From positions 2,173-13,927 of the forward strand of contig PCTK01000004.1 in assembly GCA_002786505.1 (NCBI GenBank): DNA of 11,755 bases, in the 5' to 3' direction. The stretch comes from Nitrospinae bacterium CG22_combo_CG10-13_8_21_14_all_47_10. GTDB taxonomy: Bacteria; Nitrospinota; Nitrospinia; Nitrospinales; VA-1. A program made the translations under genes and the position numbers. Shown one piece after another: positions 1 to 5,139 of the stretch. Under the pieces are notes generated by a model. That model saw nothing but the letters and a program-made list of their open reading frames with translations. It was not told the origin of the DNA and ran no database searches. The stretch's first letter is position 1, and every line of letters begins with the position of its first letter.

Positions 1-328
1 TGAGTTCCCGGCAGGCTTCTTCTACCTGCGAAAAGGAAACGGCGCAGACATCGCATAAATCCTGGGTCAGGATAAAATCCGGCTTTAAGGTTTTCAAATG
101 TTCCACATCCAGATCATAAACGGAGACAGCGTTTTTCATCACTTCGATCACGGATTTATGAATATCCCCGCTCGACAAATTCGTTTTAACCCGGCTGGCA
201 GTGAGTTTGGGGAGCACTGCCACCGATGGCGGAAAATCGCATTCATGGGAAACACCCACAAGGTTTTCTTCTAACCCCAGTCGGGCAACGATTTCCGTAG
301 CCGATGGGAGCAAGCTAACCAGTTTCAT
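1..328 (-). CDS. Cobalamin-binding protein, BtuF-like/COG0614 (3' end outside window)
   Basis: This is the N-terminal ~109 residues of a periplasmic-binding-protein-fold protein, cut by the left edge. I translated it by hand from the ATG at 326-328 on the minus strand, which follows a good AGGAG ribosome binding site. The protein begins MKLVSLLPSATEIV, has SHECDFP at residues 27-33 and TQDLCDVCAVS at 88-98. This combination is typical of the subgroup usually annotated cobalamin-binding protein. Family members bind corrinoids, and BtuF itself delivers B12 to the BtuCD importer. No signal peptide is visible: the start codon sits directly at the fold's first strand. It may therefore act in the cytoplasm rather than as a classical importer subunit. 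The ligand is inferred from family resemblance only. It lies downstream of the pilin gene on the same strand, but a terminator separates them. Confidence 0.85.
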   Translation of the reverse strand, partial: MKLVSLLPSATEIVARLGLEENLVGVSHECDFPPSVAVLPKLTASRVKTNLSSGDIHKSVIEVMKNAVSVYDLDVEHLKTLKPDFILTQDLCDVCAVSFSQVEEACREL

Positions 329-487
329 AAGTTCTCCTGGATGGTTTAAAAAACAAGAATAATAAAAGTAGCGTAGCCATCGCGCTGAGAGTGGCGCTCA
401 ATCTCAACCCTGCCGGTTCATAAGAAAATTCTACGGGTTCATTGCCCTTCAGCCCCTATAAAATTTATACTGCTCTACAAATAAAAA

Positions 488-524
488 ATCCCCACTTCCC
501 GCCAGATAAGCGGAGAGTGGGGAT
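488..524 (-). terminator. Rho-independent terminator of the pilin gene
   Basis: The arms ATCCCCACT (488-496) and AGTGGGGAT (516-524) form a perfect 9-bp stem. An inner CCGC/GCGG pairing can extend the structure. Read on the minus strand, the hairpin is followed at once by a T-run (the complement of the A-run at 483-488). It starts about 20 nt past the pilin stop codon, so it should end pilA transcription before the cobalamin-binding gene. Confidence 0.85.
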
Positions 525-545
525 TCCCGTTAACAAAAAAACCAA

Positions 546-929
546 TCAGGTAATATTACCATCAGAATCAACAGTGTATGTCACGGATGCAGTATCCGAA
601 GAGTGGATTGCCGTTGCGGCAAAAGTTGTTTCAGGTGCAGTTGTGATGGTAACAGTCACATTTGTCGACTGTGCAAAACCATAAGTACCCCCGGTTACAG
701 TAGCCAACACACAATCGGAAGTCCCTCCATTATCTGCCCAGTAGGCTTTGCAGGCCAAAAATAGATTATGCAGGTTTGCTTTTGCATCTGATTGATACGC
801 CCTGTTCTTGTAGGCACTGAACTGGGGAATCGCGATGGCGGCCAAAATACCAATAATAGCGATAACGATCAACAATTCAATAAGAGTGAAACCTTTTTCT
901 CCTTGAACCCTTCTAAGCTTGGATAACAT
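546..929 (-). CDS. pilA: Type IV major pilin (PilA/type II pseudopilin-like)
   Basis: This is a 127-residue prepilin. The leader is short and charged (MLSKLRRVQGEKG). Prepilin peptidase should cut after Gly13, leaving N-methylated Phe14 and the conserved Glu at +5 (Glu18). A ~20-residue hydrophobic helix follows (IELLIVIAIIGILAAIAIP) and forms the pilus core. The globular part is short and rich in Thr, Ala and Ser, with two cysteines in LACKAYW and SDCVL. The mature chain of ~114 residues is small, closer to short pilins of Geobacter- or Myxococcus-like bacteria than to Pseudomonas pilins. The ATG follows a strong GGGAGGAG ribosome binding site at 936-943. The gene stands alone with its own terminator and a sigma-54 promoter candidate, which suits a highly expressed major subunit. 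A type II secretion pseudopilin is the main alternative. Confidence 0.92.
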   Translation of the reverse strand: MLSKLRRVQGEKGFTLIELLIVIAIIGILAAIAIPQFSAYKNRAYQSDAKANLHNLFLACKAYWADNGGTSDCVLATVTGGTYGFAQSTNVTVTITTAPETTFAATAIHSSDTASVTYTVDSDGNIT

Positions 930-999
930 TTTTTACTCCTCCCGTTATGATTAACAAAACAAACTTTGAATAAGCCATATTTATGGTCACTCAACATTC

Positions 1000-1015
1000 A
1001 GCAATTCCCATGCCT
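1000..1015 (-). promoter_or_regulatory. Candidate sigma-54 promoter of pilA
   Basis: Read on the minus strand the sequence is AGGCATGGGAATTGCT. It matches the sigma-54 consensus TGGCAC-N5-TTGC with an exact GG-N10-GC spacing. Only the outer T and C of the -24 box differ. Transcription would start near 989, giving a leader of about 60 nt before the pilA ATG. Sigma-54 with the PilS/PilR two-component system is the known control of pilA in Pseudomonas and several other lineages, so the location makes biological sense. Whether a PilR exists in this genome cannot be seen here. Confidence 0.65.
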
Positions 1016-1120
1016 TCTAATCAATTGTTGCGATAAAACATTATAACCTCTTTACTTTTAATGTGTTATAAAAAATATTTCCTCCAGCGATTTTTTTCAA
1101 ACCAAATACCACGGGGAAAC

Positions 1121-1158
1121 TGACAAATTTTGTCACTTCTGAATGCCCAATTTTGTCA
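1121..1158. promoter_or_regulatory. Repeated AATTTTGTCA elements, possible activator sites
   Basis: AATTTTGTCA occurs twice, at 1126-1135 and 1149-1158, 23 nt apart. The first copy is half of a perfect inverted repeat, TGACAAATTTTGTCA (1121-1135). Counted from the predicted pilA start near 989, the elements lie about 130-170 nt upstream, a normal place for a sigma-54 enhancer. P. aeruginosa PilR sites carry a TGTC core, which is present here. The elements also lie upstream of the divergent nadD gene and could belong to it instead. Confidence 0.4.
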
Positions 1159-1178
1159 ATATTACGGCAAAAATATTG
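1157..1178. repeat. Inverted repeat in the pilA-nadD intergenic region
   Basis: CAATATT (1157-1163) and AATATTG (1172-1178) are perfect 7-nt arms around an 8-nt spacer. It overlaps the second TTTTGTCA element and lies about 50 nt before nadD, so it could be an operator. Being AT-rich and short, it may also be chance. I found no convincing sigma-70 promoter for nadD in this region. Confidence 0.3.
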
Positions 1179-1230
1179 ATCTCACAAACTGCTTGCCATG
1201 CTTCATGGTTTATGAAACGATTTGTTTATT

Positions 1231-1923
1231 ATGAACGGTGAATTAAAGCGAATGGGTGTGCTGGGCGGAACATTTGATCCCGTCCATAACGGGCATTTGG
1301 ACCTTGCTGGGAACACAGCAGAACTGTTTGATTTACAAAGAGTATTGTTTGTACCCGTCAGCCAGTCTCCGCACAAGCTGTATGGTCAGCCCAGCTCTCC
1401 AACGCACCGGGTCGCCATGCTTGAGTTGGCCCTCGAACGGGAAGCCCGATTTTCTATCGAATTGCTGGAAATTGAAAAAGGAGGCGTTTCCTACACCATT
1501 GACACATTATCCCGATTAAAAGAAAAATATCCCGAGTGGGAGCTTTTTTTAATTCTTGGAGCGGATGCCTTCATGTTGATGGATAAATGGAAAAGCTTTG
1601 CGGATATATTAAAACTTTGCCACGTGCTGGTGGGCACTCGTCCGGGCACAAAGTTAAATATCCCCGGCAAATTGAGTCAAACCTTGGGGCTCAAAAAAAT
1701 TCCGCGGGAGGATCATGAATTCAAGTTGCCAACAACGTTGAGTTCCACTACAGGGAAAACCATACGGTTATACCAAATCCCGACACCCGACATTTCATCC
1801 AGTGAAATCCGCCATCGGGTGCAAGCAGGAAAAGAAATTAAAAATTTGTTGCCCCCCGCAGTTGATCATTATATTATGCAACACCAATTATACAGAACTG
1901 AGTCCCCTCCAATTACGGTCTAA
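1231..1923 (+). CDS. nadD: Nicotinate-nucleotide adenylyltransferase
   Basis: This enzyme joins nicotinate mononucleotide and ATP to give deamido-NAD, the penultimate step of NAD synthesis, in the cytoplasm. The nucleotidyltransferase signature GGTFDPVHNGH is at residues 12-22, with the ATP-binding HxGH-type histidines His19 and His22. The second motif, ISSSEIR, is at 188-194. SQSPHK (44-49) and LGADAFMLMDKW (109-120) are also family features. At 230 residues it has the usual length. I chose the ATG at 1231 because homologues commonly begin a few residues before the first strand. A TTG at 1222 and an ATG at 1252 are in frame, and none of the three has a strong ribosome binding site (a weak GGTGA lies before 1252). 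It heads the operon, and its stop codon directly abuts the rsfS start, a very common pairing. Confidence 0.95.
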   Translation: MNGELKRMGVLGGTFDPVHNGHLDLAGNTAELFDLQRVLFVPVSQSPHKLYGQPSSPTHRVAMLELALEREARFSIELLEIEKGGVSYTIDTLSRLKEKYPEWELFLILGADAFMLMDKWKSFADILKLCHVLVGTRPGTKLNIPGKLSQTLGLKKIPREDHEFKLPTTLSSTTGKTIRLYQIPTPDISSSEIRHRVQAGKEIKNLLPPAVDHYIMQHQLYRTESPPITV

Positions 1924-2277
1924 ATGAGAGAACAATTAAGCGCCCTGCAACAGCTAGCTGTTGATTCTGCCTCGGGAAAAAAGGCTTTTGACATTCTCAT
2001 TCTGGACTTGCGGAATCGCTCGGACCTGACTGATTTTTTCATGATTTGCAGTGGTAACTCCAAAGTCCACGTTCAATCTATAGTTGATGCCATCCTGGAC
2101 AATTGCTACCAGAGCCACAATAAACCTCTAGCTATAGAGGGTTATTCTGGAGGTTCCTGGGTAGTGGTAGATCTTGGAGACTTAATAGTACATGTTTTTC
2201 ACAAAGAAGCCCGCCTTCACTATGACCTCGAACGTCTTTGGGGCGATGTTCCTGTTATCAAGGCAGTAGGCCATTAA
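1924..2277 (+). CDS. rsfS: Ribosomal silencing factor RsfS (RsfA/Iojap family)
   Basis: RsfS binds ribosomal protein uL14 on the large subunit and blocks joining of the 30S subunit, lowering translation in starvation or stationary phase. The 117-residue length is standard for the family. Family landmarks are DILILDLRNRSDLTDFFMI near residues 23-41, CSGNSKVHV after it, EGYSGGSWVVVDLGDLIVHVF in the second half, and the closing LERLWGDVP. Its ATG follows the nadD stop with no spacer and has no clear ribosome binding site, so translation is probably coupled to nadD. The nadD-rsfS order is widespread in bacteria and supports both calls. Confidence 0.95.
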   Translation: MREQLSALQQLAVDSASGKKAFDILILDLRNRSDLTDFFMICSGNSKVHVQSIVDAILDNCYQSHNKPLAIEGYSGGSWVVVDLGDLIVHVFHKEARLHYDLERLWGDVPVIKAVGH

Positions 2278-2306
2278 AGATCCCCCTTTCACTTTAAACA
2301 CACTTT

Positions 2307-2699
2307 ATGAACAAAAAAAAACTAGCTCAATTTCATTCCCAATTGGAATCCATCCGGTCCGAGTTAATGGGAGGCGTTGAAAAATCAAACCTGGGCGTGA
2401 AAGAAAACGAAGTTGGACAAGTTGCCGATATTAGCGACGATGCCGCGCGCACCTACAACCGCCAGTTGGAAGGAGAACTGGAGGAACAGGAGTGGAAAAA
2501 ACTCAAACAGGTTGACAACGCCATTGAAAAAATTAACACCGGGGAATATGGCATATGCACCCAGTGCGAGACCACTATCCCCGAAGCCCGGCTGGAAGTG
2601 GTCCCTTACACAGAGTTCTGCACCCAATGCCTGAGCGAAATGGAAAAAAATCCCAAGGCCACAACCATCACTGAAAAAAACCCGTTCGAGGAGAATTAA
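2307..2699 (+). CDS. DksA/TraR-family C4 zinc-finger regulator
   Basis: This 130-residue protein has the DksA plan. A helical N-terminal half should form a coiled coil, followed by a four-cysteine zinc finger with Cys84, Cys87, Cys105 and Cys108 (GICTQCE and FCTQC). At the probable coiled-coil tip it carries Asp41-Ile-Ser-Asp44-Asp-Ala46, which fits the DxxDxA motif that DksA inserts into the RNA polymerase secondary channel. That suggests a true polymerase-binding regulator, possibly working with (p)ppGpp, rather than a finger-only TraR relative. The acidic tail ends KNPFEEN. It is shorter than E. coli DksA (151 residues). No strong ribosome binding site precedes the ATG. It lies 29 nt after rsfS and 2 nt before the lapA/lapB-like gene, so it is almost certainly in the operon. 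Calling it the genome's main dksA would be a guess. Confidence 0.88.
   Translation: MNKKKLAQFHSQLESIRSELMGGVEKSNLGVKENEVGQVADISDDAARTYNRQLEGELEEQEWKKLKQVDNAIEKINTGEYGICTQCETTIPEARLEVVPYTEFCTQCLSEMEKNPKATTITEKNPFEEN
2688..2693 (+). promoter_or_regulatory. Ribosome binding site fixing the GTG start of the lapA/lapB-like gene
   Basis: GAGGAG at 2688-2693 lies 8 nt before the GTG at 2702-2704, an ideal spacing. It sits inside the last codons of the preceding dksA-like gene, which couples the two genes and supports GTG as the start. Confidence 0.75.
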
Positions 2700-2701
2700 T
2701 A

Positions 2702-3907
2702 GTGTCCTTGAAGCAAATTATCGTCTTCCTGGTTTTTGCGCTACTCTCCATATACACGGCGTTCCTGAATCCCCATGATTCGGTGATTCACATCACCCAA
2801 AACCAGTCGCTGAAGTTACCAACTGTCCTGCTTCTACTCGGCTCTATCCTCATAGGTGTAATCGCTACGGTTTTCCTGTTCTGGACTTTTAATTTCAAAA
2901 GCGCATTGGCGCGCTGGAAAACGGGTTTCAAAAAAAACCGGATCGAAAAAAAGAACCACAAGGTTGAAGCCCTGTTTAAAAAGGGAGAAAGCTTGTTCAT
3001 CTGTGGCAACATGGACAAAGCGCAAAACCTGACAGAAAAAGTCCTCGAAACATCTTCAGAACAGCATGTCGGCGCACTCAATTTAATGGGCAAGATCCTT
3101 TCCGCCACAGGCAAACCCGATCTGGCAGAAAATTTTCATAAGAAAGCCCTCGCCCTTGAGCCGAAAAACATCCATACCCTCTTCCATCTGGCCGATGTCT
3201 ATTCTCAAACCGATCGCCAAAGCGATGAAACAGGGCTCCTGCAAAAAATATCCGGGATGAATCCGGGAACCGTCACCCCCTTGCTCCGTCTTCGAGATGC
3301 CTATTTGAAACAGGAGGACTGGAAAAAAGTTTGCGCTTTGCAGAAAAGAGTTTTACCTCTTGTGCGTGAAGATAATGTGACGTGGAAAAAAGAACAAAGC
3401 AATCTGGGCCAATTCCTTTTTGAACTCGGCAAGCAAAGTCTGCAAGCAGGAAACCGGGACGGCGCCATCTCCGAATTTAAGCAGGCCCTTCGCACTTGCG
3501 AAAAATGCCTGCCCGCCTACTTGTCATTAGGTGATGTTTACCTTGAATCAGGAAAACAAAAGCAGGCGTTAAAAACCTGGAATACCGGATTTGAAAAAAC
3601 CGGCAATTTAGCCTGCCTGGTGCGTTCGCAAATTGCTCTCCGGGAATCTGATAATTTTCAGGAACTATTAAAAACCTACGAAGAATCTCTGGATGCGGCA
3701 GAAGAACGGTCTTTGTGGGTCCTGTTGCTATCGACCTTCTATCTGGAACATGGGTTAAAAGAGAAAGCCCGGGACCTGCTGGAGAACACCCCACCCCAGC
3801 AGGCCCTGCTTCACTCTTTATTGTTGGAACACGCACAGCATTCTGGAAATGGCAACGATGACACCTTCGCGCTAACCCGGGATGCCGTTTTTGCCCTCAC
3901 CCAATAA
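2702..3907 (+). CDS. LapA/LapB-like inner-membrane TPR protein (fusion)
   Basis: The protein has 401 residues. Two hydrophobic segments, about residues 5-22 and 41-64, are separated by a short NPHDSV-type loop. This pattern and the following basic stretch (KKNRIEKKNHK, 78-87) resemble LapA (DUF1049). From about residue 88 onward come tetratricopeptide-like helical pairs, for example around 96-155, 233-265 and 270-300, as in LapB/YciM. In E. coli LapA and LapB are separate proteins that tune LPS synthesis by presenting LpxC to the protease FtsH. Here both appear in one chain. The C-terminal rubredoxin-like CxxC-CxxC metal site of LapB is not present; the only CxxC (Cys266-Cys269) lies inside a TPR. 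Equivalence to LapB is therefore tentative, and a generic membrane TPR scaffold is the alternative. It is the last gene of the nadD operon. Confidence 0.75.
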   Translation: MSLKQIIVFLVFALLSIYTAFLNPHDSVIHITQNQSLKLPTVLLLLGSILIGVIATVFLFWTFNFKSALARWKTGFKKNRIEKKNHKVEALFKKGESLFICGNMDKAQNLTEKVLETSSEQHVGALNLMGKILSATGKPDLAENFHKKALALEPKNIHTLFHLADVYSQTDRQSDETGLLQKISGMNPGTVTPLLRLRDAYLKQEDWKKVCALQKRVLPLVREDNVTWKKEQSNLGQFLFELGKQSLQAGNRDGAISEFKQALRTCEKCLPAYLSLGDVYLESGKQKQALKTWNTGFEKTGNLACLVRSQIALRESDNFQELLKTYEESLDAAEERSLWVLLLSTFYLEHGLKEKARDLLENTPPQQALLHSLLLEHAQHSGNGNDDTFALTRDAVFALTQ

Positions 3908-3938
3908 CCACCTGGAACGAGCCCAGTAATCCAAAATG

Positions 3939-3959
3939 TTACCGGTGATTCACCGGTAA
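3939..3959. terminator. Hairpin between convergent genes, possible bidirectional terminator
   Basis: TTACCGGTGA (3939-3948) and TCACCGGTAA (3950-3959) are perfect 10-nt arms around a single T. It lies 31 nt after the plus-strand TPR gene, and the stop codon of the minus-strand gene (3950-3952) is inside the right arm. No T-run follows on either strand, so it is not a classical intrinsic terminator. It may act as an RNA 3'-end stabiliser or a protein-binding palindrome. Confidence 0.45.
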
Positions 3960-4201
3960 GGCATGTTGTTGCCCTGCAATTGTTTTTCGATATCGGCTTC
4001 GAACTGGTTTTCCAGCCGGACAAACTCTTCAAATTCACGCGGACTTTTAAACTCAAATACCTTGGGTTCTTTTTGTCCGCAAATTTCTTCGTCTTGCTCT
4101 ACGGTTAATACATTATTTTCCACGGACCGTATCACGAATTTTTTCCGCGTTTTCAACTTGGCGAAAACTTCCTGATAAACGGGTTCCAGATTGAGTGCCA
4201 T
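3950..4201 (-). CDS. Small conserved-looking acidic protein, unknown function
   Basis: I do not recognise this 83-residue protein. It has no signal peptide, membrane segment or known motif. Residues 10-37 alternate in a beta-like pattern after a basic patch (KLKTRKKFVIR), and 50-76 look helical and strongly charged (FKSPREFEEFVRLENQFEADIEKQL). There is one cysteine (Cys41). The evidence that it is real is translational and positional: a near-perfect AGGAGG lies just before the ATG at 4199-4201, a good sigma-70 promoter candidate lies about 50 nt upstream, and a hairpin marks the 3' end. It is probably a single-gene cytoplasmic unit. Confidence 0.72.
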   Translation of the reverse strand: MALNLEPVYQEVFAKLKTRKKFVIRSVENNVLTVEQDEEICGQKEPKVFEFKSPREFEEFVRLENQFEADIEKQLQGNNMPYR

Positions 4202-4247
4202 AAAACGCCTCCTGCTAAAATACTAATTAAAATTCCTGAATAATAGA

Positions 4248-4276
4248 ATTTTAACTTTCCCAAAAACCAAAATCAA
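4248..4276 (-). promoter_or_regulatory. Candidate sigma-70 promoter for the 83-residue gene
   Basis: On the minus strand, TTGATT (4271-4276) and TAAAAT (4248-4253) are separated by exactly 17 nt. They match the -35 and -10 consensus at 4/6 and 5/6. Transcription would begin near 4241, giving a ~40-nt leader that contains the AGGAGG. The surroundings are AT-rich, so a chance match is possible. The rest of 4202-4413 holds no gene I can support. Confidence 0.45.
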
Positions 4277-4413
4277 ACAAATTGAGTGGAGGAGCCTACG
4301 CAGGTGAATGAATAGAGTTTTAAACTGCACACGAAGCCTCATGGCAAGTGACGGCAATGGGCAAAAGAATCAGCAGGGCTGTAAATCATCCATGACCACC
4401 GGGGCCTGCCCGA

Positions 4414-4974
4414 TTAGGGGTTTTTGTAGAGTTGGTGGCTGAGAAGTTTGCTGTTCCTGGCGAAGACATGCGCCGCGACCAGCACATCATTTTTGAGGGA
4501 GAAATACATTCCTCTTTCAGGGTATTTGGCCAGGCTGGCATTCATCGACTGCGGCACACCATATTTGCCAATCATGGTTGTGACCTTTTCTCCCATTTTC
4601 ACACCTTCAGCAAAACTTCCCGCAAACTGGGGCAGAATTTCCAAAGCCTCAACCTGGCCCTTGCCACTCAGGAAATGCACGACAATTCCATGATTGGCGT
4701 ATTCAATGGAAACGCTGTCGAGGGTAGATTCCGTTCCGCGCTTTGTCTTGATGGCGCGGGGAATGCCGAGAAGTTTGATCGCCTCTTCCAAAGACATCCC
4801 GACTTTGAGGTTTTTGCCTATGACCAGGCCTTCCGGTTTTTTCTTTTCGACAGGAGCTTTGGAGGGTTCAGCCTTTTCCCTGGCAACAGGAGTTTGCGTT
4901 TCCATCGGCTTCGTATCTGCCAACACCCCTGCTGGGAGCAACAAACAAAAAATAAGCAAAGCTAAAATATTCAC
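4414..4974 (-). CDS. Exported protein with an internally duplicated domain, unknown function
   Basis: This is a 186-residue protein with a clear Sec signal peptide: a hydrophobic core, ILALLIFCLLLPAGV, and an Ala-type cleavage site near VLA-D (after residue 19). There is no lipobox cysteine at the cleavage point, so it should be soluble in the periplasm. Residues 20-48 are a Pro/Lys/Glu linker. Two similar halves follow. LKVGMSLEEAIKLLGIP (56-72) is echoed by VKMGEKVTTMIGKYGVP (125-141), and each is followed by a strand-rich stretch containing a Gly-hydrophobic run (GIVVHFL; GMYFSL). The short GxxxxxxIxxxGxP pattern recalls BamE/SmpA-like folds, but this is only a resemblance. The start is GTG at 4972-4974, supported by AGGAG about 6 nt upstream. 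A consensus -10 box lies some 58 nt upstream. I cannot assign a function. Confidence 0.8.
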   Translation of the reverse strand: MNILALLIFCLLLPAGVLADTKPMETQTPVAREKAEPSKAPVEKKKPEGLVIGKNLKVGMSLEEAIKLLGIPRAIKTKRGTESTLDSVSIEYANHGIVVHFLSGKGQVEALEILPQFAGSFAEGVKMGEKVTTMIGKYGVPQSMNASLAKYPERGMYFSLKNDVLVAAHVFARNSKLLSHQLYKNP

Positions 4975-5031
4975 CGGTATCTCCTTTCCAAATCAAAAGA
5001 CAACGATCCAAGGCACAAATTGGGATGCCTT

Positions 5032-5037
5032 ATTATA
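5032..5037 (-). promoter_or_regulatory. Consensus -10 box before the exported-protein gene
   Basis: The minus strand reads TATAAT here, a perfect -10 hexamer. Transcription would start near 5025 and leave a ~50-nt leader with the AGGAG site. No good -35 box is found 16-18 nt upstream, so the promoter would be weak or depend on an activator. Confidence 0.45.
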
Positions 5038-5054
5038 CCTCAGGGGCGAAAAAA

Positions 5055-5080
5055 TTAAACATTTATTTTCAATTGTTTAA
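5055..5080 (-). terminator. AT-rich hairpin with T-run after the ADP-ribosylhydrolase-like gene
   Basis: TTAAACA and TGTTTAA (7-nt arms, 5055-5061 and 5074-5080) flank a 12-nt loop. On the minus strand the second arm is followed directly by TTTTTT. It lies about 60 nt after the stop codon at 5140. The stem has little GC, so termination would be inefficient and some read-through into the next gene is likely. Confidence 0.35.
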
Positions 5081-5139
5081 GGGATTCCCCCTGTGCCTCG
5101 GGAAGTTTGTTTTTCCGCCGGTTTTGCATACGCGGAGGG

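Noticed and set aside
442..684. Plus-strand 80-residue reading frame across the pilin gene end
   Set aside because: It runs antisense through the terminator and pilA, has no ribosome binding site, and the pilin on the other strand is certain.
4217..4336. Minus-strand 39-residue frame (MRLRVQFKTLF...) in the gap upstream of the 83-residue gene
   Set aside because: It has no ribosome binding site and overlaps the best promoter candidate of the downstream gene.
4381..4440. Possible hairpin with CCCGATTAGGGG followed by TTTTT on the plus strand
   Set aside because: The stem is only 3-4 bp and no plus-strand gene ends there.
4432..5080. Several plus-strand reading frames of 80-180 residues over the exported-protein gene
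   Set aside because: They are antisense shadows. The minus-strand frame has a signal peptide, a ribosome binding site and a promoter candidate.
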